From positions 62,001-126,000 of the forward strand of contig CAVXCA010000065.1 of the NCBI GenBank assembly GCA_963759955.1: a stretch of 64,000 bases of DNA. The letters are read 5' to 3'. This DNA is from Roseiarcus sp963759955 (GTDB lineage: Bacteria > Pseudomonadota > Alphaproteobacteria > Rhizobiales > Beijerinckiaceae). The notes beneath the pieces were generated by a model. The model saw nothing but the letters and a program-made list of their open reading frames with translations, was not told where the DNA came from and ran no database searches. The position numbers and the translations under genes were made by a program. Below, piece by piece: positions 53,665 through 62,183 of this stretch; the first letter of the stretch is position 1, and every line of letters begins with the position of its first letter.

Positions 53665-53831
53665 CGGCGGGGTCCGGAGGGAGGGGGCGGCCGGAGGCTT
53701 AAGGGATGCTCGGCGGCGACGCAACCTTCGGCGGCGGCGCGAGGCGACCTTCCTTGCGCGACCAATCGATTGCGGTCATCATACCTTCGATCCGCCGATA
53801 GGCCGCGATCGACGAGCGTGAGGAGAAAGCC

Positions 53832-54038
53832 ATGAAAATCAGTGCCCGCAACATCCTGAAGGGAACCGTGACCGACGTGAAAAAGGGCGCGACGACGGCG
53901 CACGTGAGCATCGACGTCAACGGCACGATCGTCACCGCTTCCATCACCAACGAATCCGTCGACGCCTTGAAGCTCGCCAAAGGCAAGCAGGCCTTTGCGA
54001 TCATCAAGGCGTCGAACGTCATGGTCGGAGTGGAATGA
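53832..54038 (+). CDS. mop: Molybdenum-pterin binding protein (molbindin, single Mop/TOBE domain)
   Basis: A 68-residue single Mop domain: MKISARNILKGTVTDVKKGATTAHVSIDVNGTIVTASITNESV...KGKQAFAIIKASNVMVG. Molbindins bind molybdate and form hexamers, storing or buffering the anion in the cytoplasm. A strong GTGAGGAGA lies before the ATG. Its stop overlaps the next gene (ATGA). Confidence 0.95.
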   Translation: MKISARNILKGTVTDVKKGATTAHVSIDVNGTIVTASITNESVDALKLAKGKQAFAIIKASNVMVGVE

Positions 54039-54538
54039 GTCCATTCCGTCGCATGCTCTTGATCGTGGGGCTGTTGAGCCCCGCCTTCGCGCACGCGCAG
54101 GAACCAAACGGCTGCGACATGTTCAAATGGCCGCTCGTTCACGAGCGAGCGGCGCTCTCGGCGCCGCAGGCGACGCGCCTTCAATCCGGCGCGGTCCTTG
54201 CCTTCGACGCGGCGGCGAGCGTGCATCTCGCCCCGCTAGCGGAGGCTAAGCTGGAAATGGCGCCCGAAAGGGCGCCGAAGGCCTCGCCGAGCTTCGCCGG
54301 AGCGATCAAACTCGACGCGCCCGCCGCGGCCGGGCTCTACAAAGTCAGCCTGTCCGACCCAGGCTGGATCGACGTCATCCAGGACGGACGTTTCATCAAG
54401 CCGGTCGCTTTCACCGACGCGCGGGACTGCCCGGGCCTGCACAAGAGCGTGAAGTTCCCGCTTGAGGCCAAGCCGCTCACGATCCAGATCAGCGACGTCA
54501 AGGCCGCCGATATTTCCCTTATCGTTTCCCCGGAATAG
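54035..54538 (+). CDS. Exported hypothetical protein coupled to molbindin
   Basis: A 167-residue protein with Sec signal MSPFRRMLLIVGLLSPAFAHAQ. The mature part begins EPNGCDMFKWPLVHERAALS and ends with VKAADISLIVSP; two cysteines (GCDMF and RDCPGLH) may pair. I cannot name the family. The 4-bp overlap with the molbindin gene suggests joint expression, but a role in molybdenum handling is only inferred. Confidence 0.75.
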   Translation: MSPFRRMLLIVGLLSPAFAHAQEPNGCDMFKWPLVHERAALSAPQATRLQSGAVLAFDAAASVHLAPLAEAKLEMAPERAPKASPSFAGAIKLDAPAAAGLYKVSLSDPGWIDVIQDGRFIKPVAFTDARDCPGLHKSVKFPLEAKPLTIQISDVKAADISLIVSPE

Positions 54539-54682
54539 GCAGTTCACGCCCATGCGCGCTTTCCTTCCCGTGCAGCCGGAGCCGGAATTCGCAGCCCGAA
54601 CCGAAGACCGAGCTTTGGTGACAATCCAGCCCCGCTCAACCCCGGCGCAATAATATGCGATCTCTTGGAGGCGAACGGTAAT

Positions 54683-55525
54683 ATGGCTCCAGCGAACCCG
54701 ACGCGCGCCACGATCGTGCATCCGACCGACTTTGCGCCGGGCGACGCCTCGGCGTTCGCTCACGCCCTGGCGATGGCGCTGGCCTCGAAATCCCAACTGT
54801 GTCTGCTTCAGGTGCGAGACCAGAGCGAAGCCTTCTTTTCACAGACGCGGGGGCTTCGCTATGTGCGCGATCTCTTGGTGCGCTGGAAGAAGCTGGCCGA
54901 AGAAACGCCTTACGATCGCTGGGAGTCGGAACTCGACGTGCAAGTGTCGAGCGTGAGCGTCGCCGCCCGCAACGCCCGCACCGGAATCTTGGAGTTTCTG
55001 GAGGATCGCCCGTCCAATCTGGTGGTGCTCGCCACCTACCAGAACAAGGCGCTGGCCCGTTGGCGCGACGTTTCCGTCCACCAAAGCGTGTTGCGCCAGA
55101 TGCGCACCATGAGTCTGTTCCTGCGCGAAGGCGCGAAGGGATTTGTCGACGTCGGCACCGGCGCCCTGGCTCTCAAGAATGTTCTGATCCCCGTCGATAA
55201 CGTCATAACGAGCCTTCCGGCGATACGCCGAATTGAAGCGATGCTCAAAATGGTCTCGTGCCACGCGAACATTCAGCTTCTGCATGTGGGGGAGAGCGCG
55301 CCCGAGCTGACCGACGAGCAGGGCGAGCCTCTCGCCCTGCCGATCGAAGTGCGCGAGGGTCCCGTCATCGACACGATCCTCGCGGTCGCCGACGAAATGA
55401 AGGCCGACGTCATCGCGATGCCGACGGCGGGACGACACGGGTTGTTGGAAGCGGTGCGCGGCAGCACGACCGCCCGCATTCTCGACGACGCGCGCTGGCC
55501 CTTGCTCGCCGTGCCGGTCGGCTGA
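54683..55525 (+). CDS. Universal stress protein family protein (two UspA-like domains)
   Basis: A 280-residue protein with two Usp-type domains. The first starts ATIVHPTDFAPGDASAFAHALAMA; the second starts KNVLIPVDNVITSLPAIRRIEAML and ends with ADVIAMPTAGRHGLLEAVRGSTTARILDDARWPLLAVPVG, which contains the ATP-binding G-x2-G-x9-G-[ST] type signature in degraded form. Expected to be cytoplasmic and induced by stress. A TTG at 54665 in frame is possible; the GGAGG at 54666 lies 12 bp before ATG 54683. Confidence 0.88.
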   Translation: MAPANPTRATIVHPTDFAPGDASAFAHALAMALASKSQLCLLQVRDQSEAFFSQTRGLRYVRDLLVRWKKLAEETPYDRWESELDVQVSSVSVAARNARTGILEFLEDRPSNLVVLATYQNKALARWRDVSVHQSVLRQMRTMSLFLREGAKGFVDVGTGALALKNVLIPVDNVITSLPAIRRIEAMLKMVSCHANIQLLHVGESAPELTDEQGEPLALPIEVREGPVIDTILAVADEMKADVIAMPTAGRHGLLEAVRGSTTARILDDARWPLLAVPVG

Positions 55526-55573
55526 TCCGCCGAGGAAGTTCGGCCCGCGAACCGGGCGTCCGCCGCGGCGGCT

Positions 55574-56005
55574 TCACTCGATCGCGAAGAGATAGCCGCC
55601 GATCGCCAGCGCGACCACCAGGCCGATCAGCACGATGGCGCCGAATTTGTGCTGGCTGTCGTCGATCGCCTCCCAGGCGGAAAAATCGCCGGCGCGGGCC
55701 GATGCTAGGCGGCGCAGCACCAGCCAGACGCAATAGGCGTTGACGGCGACGGCGATCAGGCCGAACGCGATCTTCGTCGCCAGCAGCGGCGTCATCGCGA
55801 CCGAGCCGACCATGAAGAGGCCGGTCAGCAGCGCGCCGAGGAAGGCCGGGATCTCGACATATTTGTCGGTTCGCCAATGCAACTCCGACACGAAGCGCCG
55901 CATCGGCGCGCTCTGGTCGATCGAATGCTCGTAGATCCCCTCGACCAGCACGCAGCCGGTCCAGCCCGCGACGCATAGCAGATGCACGAAAAGAGCTGCC
56001 CTCAT
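55574..56005 (-). CDS. Small four-helix membrane protein of unknown function
   Basis: A 143-residue inner-membrane protein with about four helices: the N-terminal MRAALFVHLLCVAGWTGCVLVEG, IPAFLGALLTGLFMVGSV, IAFGLIAVAVNAYCVWLVL and FGAIVLIGLVVALAIGGYLFAIE. A conserved-looking histidine (VHLLCVAGW) in helix 1 and another in QHKFGAI recall DUF2269/CopD-like heme-membrane proteins, but this is a weak resemblance. Divergent from fhs. Confidence 0.72.
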   Translation of the reverse strand: MRAALFVHLLCVAGWTGCVLVEGIYEHSIDQSAPMRRFVSELHWRTDKYVEIPAFLGALLTGLFMVGSVAMTPLLATKIAFGLIAVAVNAYCVWLVLRRLASARAGDFSAWEAIDDSQHKFGAIVLIGLVVALAIGGYLFAIE

Positions 56006-56168
56006 AAGAAAATGCTCCTTGGCCGGCGTGACGGATCGGAGTCAAATGCCTAACCGAATCTGGTCGAAGGACCGCCAAAAGGGAATGAGGTCGCGCGGCG
56101 TCATTGCGCCGCAGGTGGGTGAGCGCTGCACTGGCGCGATTGGGCTAAAGCGCCAGGAGGCGACGGCA

Positions 56169-57839
56169 ATGAAACAGGACAGCGAAATCGCGCGGGAGGC
56201 CACGCTCGCGCCGATTGCGGCGGTCGGCGCCAAGCTCGGCATCCCCGCGGAGGCCCTCCATTCTTACGGCCGCGCGATCGCCAAGATCGACGATTCGTTC
56301 CTCGCCGGGCTCGCCGGCAAGCCGGACGGCAAGCTCATCCTCGTCACCGCGATCAGCCCGACGCCGGCAGGCGAAGGCAAGACGACGACCACGATCGGTC
56401 TCGGCGACGCGCTCGCGCGCATCGGCAAGCGCGTCGCGATCTGCCTGCGCGAGCCTTCGCTCGGGCCGTGTTTCGGCGTCAAGGGCGGGGCGACGGGCGG
56501 CGGCTATTCGCAGGTCGCGCCGATGGACGAAATCAACCTCCACTTCACCGGCGACTTCCACGCCATCACCGCCGCGCACAATCTGCTCGCGGCGATGATC
56601 GACAACCATCTCTACTGGGGCAACGAACTGGAAATCGACGCGCGCCGCGTCGTCTGGCGACGCGCGCTCGACCTCAACGATCGCGCGTTGCGTGAAATCG
56701 TCGTCGGGCTCGGCGGCGCCGCCAACGGATTCCCGCGTGCGGACGGCTTCGACATCACCGTCGCCTCCGAGGTGATGGCGACGTTTTGTCTCGCCGACGA
56801 TCTTGCCGATCTCGAGGCGCGGCTCGGCCGGATGGTGGTCGCTTATTCGCGCGACAAGAGGCCGGTGACGGCGAGCGATCTGAAGGCGGCGGGCGCGATG
56901 ACCGCGCTGCTTCGGTTCGCTCTGCGCCCCAATCTCGTGCAGACCTTGGAGGGCAATCCGGCGCTGGTGCACGGCGGCCCGTTCGCCAATATCGCGCACG
57001 GCTGCAATTCCCTCGTTGCGACGCGCGCTGCGCTGAAGCTCGCCGATTACGTCGTCACCGAAGCCGGATTTGGCGCCGATCTCGGCGCGGAGAAGTTTTT
57101 CGACATCAAGTGCCGCAAGGCCGGGCTGAAGCCCGCCGGCGTGGTGGTCGTGGCGACGGCGCGGGCGCTCAAGATGCATGGCGGCTTGCCCAAGAGCGCG
57201 CTCGGCGGCGAGGATTTGGCCGCGCTGGAAAGAGGGCTCGCCAATCTGCAACGACATGTCGCCAACGTCAGGAAATTCGGCGTCGACGTCGTCGTCGCGG
57301 TGAACCGCTTTGACGCCGACAGCGACGCCGAGCTCGCGCTGATCCAGCGTTTCGTCGCCGAGACTTGCGACGCCCGGGCGGTGATCTGCGACCACTGGGC
57401 GCGCGGCTCGGCCGGCGCGGAAGAGCTCGGGCGCGTCGCGGCCCAGATGGCGGATTCTTCGCCGCTCGGCTTTCGCACGCTCTACCCCGACGCGACGCCG
57501 CTGTGGGAGAAGACGCGCGTCATCGCGCGCGAGATTTACGGCGCCGCCGACATCGCCGCCGACGCCCGCGTTCGCGCGCAGTTCGACGAATTGCAGGCTG
57601 CCGGCTACGGCGATCTGCCGATCTGCGTCGCCAAGACGCAATACTCGTTTTCCGCCGAGCCTACCCTCCTCGGCGCGCCGAACGGCCATACCGCGTCGAT
57701 CCAAGACGTGCGCCTGCGCGCGGGCGCCGGATTTGTCGTCGTGCTGATGGGCGACATCAGAACCATGCCGGGGCTGCCGCGGAGCCCCGCGGCCGAGCGG
57801 ATCCACGTGCGCGACGGACGGATCGAAGGACTGTTCTGA
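56169..57839 (+). CDS. fhs: Formate-tetrahydrofolate ligase
   Basis: A 556-residue enzyme that makes 10-formyl-THF from formate, ATP and THF, feeding one-carbon assimilation. The P-loop-like TPAGEGKTTTTIGLGDAL, EPSLGPCFGVKGGATGGGYSQVAPMDEINLHFTGDFHAI, and VTEAGFGADLGAEKFFDIKCRKAGLKP are diagnostic. AGGAGG lies before ATG 56169. The gene stands alone, without folD or fch beside it. Confidence 0.98.
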   Translation: MKQDSEIAREATLAPIAAVGAKLGIPAEALHSYGRAIAKIDDSFLAGLAGKPDGKLILVTAISPTPAGEGKTTTTIGLGDALARIGKRVAICLREPSLGPCFGVKGGATGGGYSQVAPMDEINLHFTGDFHAITAAHNLLAAMIDNHLYWGNELEIDARRVVWRRALDLNDRALREIVVGLGGAANGFPRADGFDITVASEVMATFCLADDLADLEARLGRMVVAYSRDKRPVTASDLKAAGAMTALLRFALRPNLVQTLEGNPALVHGGPFANIAHGCNSLVATRAALKLADYVVTEAGFGADLGAEKFFDIKCRKAGLKPAGVVVVATARALKMHGGLPKSALGGEDLAALERGLANLQRHVANVRKFGVDVVVAVNRFDADSDAELALIQRFVAETCDARAVICDHWARGSAGAEELGRVAAQMADSSPLGFRTLYPDATPLWEKTRVIAREIYGAADIAADARVRAQFDELQAAGYGDLPICVAKTQYSFSAEPTLLGAPNGHTASIQDVRLRAGAGFVVVLMGDIRTMPGLPRSPAAERIHVRDGRIEGLF

Positions 57840-57867
57840 ACGGCGCCTCGATCCGAAGGAATGACGC

Positions 57868-57881
57868 CATTCTCGAGAATG
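57868..57881. repeat. Perfect 14-bp palindrome downstream of fhs
   Basis: cattctcgagaatg is self-complementary and lies 28 bp after the fhs stop, inside a larger weakly paired stretch. It has no T-run. It could help terminate fhs or be a protein site. Confidence 0.3.
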
Positions 57882-58010
57882 ACGGCGCCGTGGAGGCGGC
57901 GCTCGCCCGTGGCGAGGACGGCGATTTCATCGCCGCGCCGGGCGTGGAGAAGATCCGGCCTCAACAGCGGATCGAGCGCTTTCAGCCTCGCGGCGGCTCC
58001 TCGAACGGTC

Positions 58011-59063
58011 TCAGCGCGGCGTCGGCGCGTCGGCGCGCATCAGGCGCTCGGCTTTGAGAGCACGCCACAGCGCCGATGGAATCCTCGCGTTCAGCATCGC
58101 GGCGTTGCGACAAACCTCGCCGGCCTTCTGCCCGCCGGGGACGACGCTGAGAATTGCGGGATGGCAGAGCGGAAAGCGCAGCGCCGCCTCCGCGAGTTTC
58201 ACGCCGTGCGCCTTGCAGATCGCCTCGATCCGGCGCACCCGCTCGATCACCGCCTCGGGCGCCGGCGCATAGTTGTAGAACGCCCCGCGCTTCGGACCGG
58301 TCGCGAGAATGCCGGAATTGAACGGTCCGCCGATGACGACGCCGATGTTTTTGTCCACGCAGTGCGGCAGGAAAGTCTGCAGCGCGTCCTGCTCGAGCAG
58401 CGTGTAGCGGCCCGCCAGCATAAAGATGTCGAAGTCGCCCGAACGCGCCAGCGTCTCCGCGACTTCCCACTCGTTGATCCCGGCGCCGATCGCCTTGACC
58501 GCGCCGCCCTCGCGCAGTTTGGCGAGCGCCTTATAGCCGCCGGCCATGAACTCGCGAATGCGCGCGTCGGACGCCTCCTTGCTGCCGTGCGTGAAAGCGT
58601 CGAGGTCGTGCGCGTAGACGATGTCGATATGATCGAGGCCGAGCCGCTCCAGCGAAAACTCCAGCGAGCGCATAACGCCGTCGTAGGAATAGTCGAAGAC
58701 CTCGCGCCGCGACGGCGTTTCGAAGAATGCGCCCGGACGCGAGCGCTGCTCCGGCGGGCAAAGCTGCAACAGCCGGCCGACCTTGGTCGAAAGCAAATAG
58801 CTGTCGCGCGGTTTGGCGCGCAGGAAGCCGTTGAGCCGCGTCTCGGAAAGGCCGAGGCCGTAAAGCGGCGCAGTGTCGTAATAGCGGCAGCCGGCCGTCC
58901 AGGCGGCATCGAGCGTCGCCCGCGCTTCCTTCTCCGTCAGCGGCCGATAGAGGTTGCCGAGCGGCGCTCCGCCGAAGCCCAATTCGGTGAACAGCAACAC
59001 GGCGCCGGAGCGCATCGTGAATTTCCGCTTGCGACTCACCCGCGCATGCGTCGCCCCGTCCAT
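58011..59063 (-). CDS. Aldo/keto reductase
   Basis: A 350-residue NADP(H)-dependent oxidoreductase of the AKR TIM-barrel superfamily. It starts ELGFGGAPLGNLYRPLTEKEARATLDAAWTAGCRYYDTAPLYG with the catalytic Tyr in APLYG and the Asp in DTA; STKVGRLL carries the lysine; GHDHIDIVYAHDL-like strand and GAGINEW follow. It resembles the D-threo-aldose/L-fucose dehydrogenase or pyridoxal 4-dehydrogenase branch. ATG 59063 has GGAGGG upstream; the frame is open beyond it. Confidence 0.9.
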   Translation of the reverse strand: MDGATHARVSRKRKFTMRSGAVLLFTELGFGGAPLGNLYRPLTEKEARATLDAAWTAGCRYYDTAPLYGLGLSETRLNGFLRAKPRDSYLLSTKVGRLLQLCPPEQRSRPGAFFETPSRREVFDYSYDGVMRSLEFSLERLGLDHIDIVYAHDLDAFTHGSKEASDARIREFMAGGYKALAKLREGGAVKAIGAGINEWEVAETLARSGDFDIFMLAGRYTLLEQDALQTFLPHCVDKNIGVVIGGPFNSGILATGPKRGAFYNYAPAPEAVIERVRRIEAICKAHGVKLAEAALRFPLCHPAILSVVPGGQKAGEVCRNAAMLNARIPSALWRALKAERLMRADAPTPR

Positions 59064-59207
59064 GGTCCCTCCGCATTCCGCTGTTGTCGCCGCGACGTCC
59101 CGCGCCTTTGCGCTCAAGATATTGATTTTCGCTTGCAATGCGGCGTCAACGCAAGACAATTATCACAGCGTCGCGGCGATCGAACGACGCAAACAAGGGA
59201 GACTTCG

Positions 59208-59762
59208 ATGATCAGCCATGCATTAGCCGTCTCTGTCGCCATGGCGACTATGGCGAGCGCCGGCGCGGCCAACGCGTTGTCGCTGACGAGCCCAGACATC
59301 AAACCGGGCGCGCGCGTCCCCGACGAGCAGGTGTTCAACAGCTTCGGCTGCACGGGCAAGAACATTTCGCCCGCCCTGAACTGGTCGGGCGCCCCGAAGG
59401 GCACGAAGAGCTTCGCGCTCACCGTCTACGATCCCGACGCGCCGACGGGGAGCGGCTTTTGGCACTGGGCGATTTTCAACATTCCCGCCGACGTCACCGG
59501 CCTGCCCAAAGGCGCGGGCGATCCCAAGAGCGACGCGGCGCCCAATGGCGCGGTGCAGGTCCGTTCCGATTACGGCATCCCCGGTTACGGCGGCCCTTGC
59601 CCGCCCAAGGGCGACAAGCCGCACCACTATCACTTCACGATCTTCGCCGTCGACGTCGACAAGCTCGACGCCGACGAGAACGCGACGCCGGCGGTCGTCG
59701 GCTTCAACTTGCACTACCATACGCTCGCCAAGGCCACCTTGACCGGCCTTTACGGACATTGA
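59208..59762 (+). CDS. YbhB/YbcL family (PEBP-like) exported protein
   Basis: A 184-residue phosphatidylethanolamine-binding-protein-like fold. A signal peptide (MISHALAVSVAMATMASAGAANA) predicts export. The PEBP core is seen as NISPALNWSGAPKGTKSFALTVYDPDAP, FWHWAIFNIPADV, YGGPCPPKGDKPHHYHFTIFAVD. Function in bacteria is unclear. AAGGGAGA lies before the ATG. Divergent from the aldo/keto reductase gene; a palindrome follows the stop. Confidence 0.92.
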   Translation: MISHALAVSVAMATMASAGAANALSLTSPDIKPGARVPDEQVFNSFGCTGKNISPALNWSGAPKGTKSFALTVYDPDAPTGSGFWHWAIFNIPADVTGLPKGAGDPKSDAAPNGAVQVRSDYGIPGYGGPCPPKGDKPHHYHFTIFAVDVDKLDADENATPAVVGFNLHYHTLAKATLTGLYGH

Positions 59763-59800
59763 CGCGGCGCGCTTCGAAAGGCGGGCGTTCGGCCGCGCAA

Positions 59801-59824
59801 CCCTTCCCCCGTACGGGGGAAGGG
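59801..59824. repeat. Perfect 24-bp palindrome, dispersed-repeat type or terminator
   Basis: cccttccccc-gtac-gggggaaggg lies between the convergent PEBP and E2 genes. It has the same CCTTCCCCC theme as the inverted repeat at 8202 and is probably a dispersed intergenic palindrome serving as a bidirectional terminator. Confidence 0.6.
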
Positions 59825-59850
59825 GCAGGCGCCGCTGCCTCGTCTCTCCC

Positions 59851-61146
59851 CTACCCTCCCGCCTTCGCCAATTCCTCCACCAGCCGCGCAACCTCGCGTC
59901 GCGCCTCGAGATGCGGCATGTGGCCGACGCCGGCGAAGCGATGAACCGCGATCACGCCGCTCAAGCCCTCGGCCTGGCGCGGCGGGATGATCTGGTCCTC
60001 GGCGCCCCACACGATCTTGGTCGGCGCCGCAAGATCGACGAGCAAATGACGGACGTCGAACGCCTGGACGCCGTCCGGGAACAGCGTCTCGACGAGACGG
60101 GTCTGCGCTTCGAGGAGCGCGCGGTCTTCGCGCTGGCGCAGCGTCGTCTTGACCAGCGCGGCCCCCAGCGAAACGGGATCGGCGACCAGAAGGCGCATCC
60201 ACGGCGTCAAGCTCGCCTCCGAGCGCGCGCGCAGGAATCCCGCGAGGAATTCCCAATTGACTTCCGGACCGAGGCCGGCGGGCGCGATCAGCATCAGCGA
60301 ATGCGCGCGAAATCCCGGCTCGGCGGCGAGCGCAGCGGCGACCGCGCCGCCGAGCGAATGGCCGATCAGATGCGCGGCCTCGATTCCTTCCTGGCCGAGC
60401 GCCGCCCGCGCCGCGGCGACGAGGGCAGGGAACGAGAAGTCGGCCGCCGACGGCGAGCCGCCGTGGCCGGGCAGATCGAGCGCGAGCGCCGGGCGGGGAG
60501 TCGGCAAATGGCGCAACAGCGGGCGCCAGCCGTTGAGGTCGGCGCCGAAGCCGTGGAGGAACACCAGCGGCGCGCCTTCGCCCTCGTGCAGCCATTCGCG
60601 GTTGAGCCGCGCGCCTTCGGCGGCGAAGGACGACGGCTCGGCGTTCGCCGCGGGCTCGGGAAATTCGACGTCTCGCGCCTGCACGCGGCCTTTCGGGCCG
60701 GAGCCGATGAAATCTGCAATGTCGAGGCCCCTTTCGCGCGCCAGACGGCGCGCCAGCGGCGTAGCGCGGCCGCGCTCCCCAACCGGCGCCGACCGCGAGC
60801 GCGACGCTTCGGACGGCGACGCCGACGCTGCGGCCGGCCGCGCCGAAGCGGAGAGAAGCGCGCGCAACTCGCCCGCAAGCGCCTGTAGATCGGGATCGAA
60901 AGGTTCGTCCTCGCCGACGATCCAGCCGATGACGCTGCCCACCGGCAGCACTTCCCCAGCCTGCGCGCGCACGGCGCGCAGCACGCCGGAGGCCGGCGCC
61001 TCGACCTCCATCGCCGCTTTGTCGGTCTCGATCTCGAACAGCAACTGGCCTTCGCGCACGCGCTCGCCCTCGGCGACCAGCCAGCGCCCCATCTTGCCCG
61101 TCGCCATATCCATGTCGACGCGCGGCAGAATGACTTCCTTCGCCAT
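59851..61146 (-). CDS. acoC: Acetoin dehydrogenase-type E2: lipoyl + PSBD + alpha/beta hydrolase
   Basis: A 431-residue protein. Residues ~1-80 are a lipoyl domain with the modified lysine in ETDKAAMEVEAP; ~130-165 form a peripheral-subunit-binding domain (ATPLARRLARERGLDIADFIGSGPKGRV); ~185-431 are an alpha/beta hydrolase with the nucleophile GHSLGGAVAAAL and a C-terminal histidine in GVGHMPHLE. This layout is typical of AcoC of the acetoin cleaving system rather than pyruvate dehydrogenase E2. It ends the E1alpha-E1beta-E2 operon. Confidence 0.88.
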   Translation of the reverse strand: MAKEVILPRVDMDMATGKMGRWLVAEGERVREGQLLFEIETDKAAMEVEAPASGVLRAVRAQAGEVLPVGSVIGWIVGEDEPFDPDLQALAGELRALLSASARPAAASASPSEASRSRSAPVGERGRATPLARRLARERGLDIADFIGSGPKGRVQARDVEFPEPAANAEPSSFAAEGARLNREWLHEGEGAPLVFLHGFGADLNGWRPLLRHLPTPRPALALDLPGHGGSPSAADFSFPALVAAARAALGQEGIEAAHLIGHSLGGAVAAALAAEPGFRAHSLMLIAPAGLGPEVNWEFLAGFLRARSEASLTPWMRLLVADPVSLGAALVKTTLRQREDRALLEAQTRLVETLFPDGVQAFDVRHLLVDLAAPTKIVWGAEDQIIPPRQAEGLSGVIAVHRFAGVGHMPHLEARREVARLVEELAKAGG

Positions 61147-61178
61147 CTAGCCGCCGCCGGGTTGTTGCGCCGCGCTCA

Positions 61179-62177
61179 TTACAACCGCCCTTGCGCGAGG
61201 CTTCGCGCCGCCGCGACGATGTCCTCGACTTGGGGAACCGCCGCCTTCTCCAAAATGGGACTATAGGGGATCGGCGCTTCGGCGCCTCCTAGGCGCAGGA
61301 TCGGCGCATCGAGATAGTCGAACGCTTCGCTTTCGGCGACGAGCGCGCTGACTTCGGCGCCCAGGCCCAGCGTCTTCACCCCTTCGTAGACCGCGAGCAG
61401 CCGCGTCGTCTTCTTGACGCTGGCGATGATCGATTCGCCGTCGAGCGGACGCAGGCAGCGCAGATCGATGACCTCCGCTTCGACGCCGTCCTCCGCGAGG
61501 ATCGAGGCCGCTTCGAGCGCGCGATGGGTCATGATCCCCGTCGCGACGATGGTCAGATCGCGCCCCTCGCGCCTCAGCGCCGCCTTGTCGAGCGCGACGC
61601 GATAATCGCCCTCGGGAACCGGGCCCTTGATCTTGTAAAGCAGCTTGTGCTCGAACAGGATCACCGGATCGGGATCCGCGATGGCGGAAAGCAGCATGCC
61701 CTTGACGTCGTGCGGCGTCGAAGGCTCGACCACCTTCAGCCCCGGCACGTGCGCGAACCACGCCTCGATGCTCTGGCTGTGCTGCGCAGCGCCGCCGAGG
61801 CCCGATCCGGTCGGCATACGGAACACCACCGGCACGTTGACCGCGCCACCCAGCATGTAACGGATCTTGGCCGCCTGATTGACGATCTGTTCCATCGCCA
61901 GCATCGAGAAATCCGAGAACTGGAATTCGTAGACTGGCCGCATTCCGGTGAGGGCCGCCCCGACCGCGACGCCGGCGCCGCCGAGTTCGCTGATCGGAGT
62001 GTCGATCACGCGGCTCTCGCCGAAGCGCTCGACGAGATCGCCGGTCACCTGGAACGCGCCGCCGTAAAGGCCGATGTCCTCGCCCATCAGGACGACGCGG
62101 TCGTCGGCTTCGAGCGCGATGGCGAGCGCCTCGCGGATCGCCTCGGCGTAGCTCAGTTCGCGATTGGTTTGCGACAT
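61179..62177 (-). CDS. acoB: 2-oxo acid/acetoin dehydrogenase E1 component, beta subunit
   Basis: A 332-residue E1beta subunit that works with E1alpha and thiamine diphosphate. Typical segments are YAEAIREALAIALEADDRVVLMGEDIGLYGGAFQVTGDL, DTPISELGGAGVAVGAALTGMRPVYEFQFSDF, and HSQSIEAWFAHVPGLKVVEPSTPHDVKGML. It follows the E1alpha gene by 6 bp. With the hydrolase-type E2 downstream, acetoin cleavage is more likely than pyruvate oxidation, but both remain possible. Confidence 0.92.
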   Translation of the reverse strand: MSQTNRELSYAEAIREALAIALEADDRVVLMGEDIGLYGGAFQVTGDLVERFGESRVIDTPISELGGAGVAVGAALTGMRPVYEFQFSDFSMLAMEQIVNQAAKIRYMLGGAVNVPVVFRMPTGSGLGGAAQHSQSIEAWFAHVPGLKVVEPSTPHDVKGMLLSAIADPDPVILFEHKLLYKIKGPVPEGDYRVALDKAALRREGRDLTIVATGIMTHRALEAASILAEDGVEAEVIDLRCLRPLDGESIIASVKKTTRLLAVYEGVKTLGLGAEVSALVAESEAFDYLDAPILRLGGAEAPIPYSPILEKAAVPQVEDIVAAARSLAQGRL

Positions 62178-62183
62178 GCCGGC

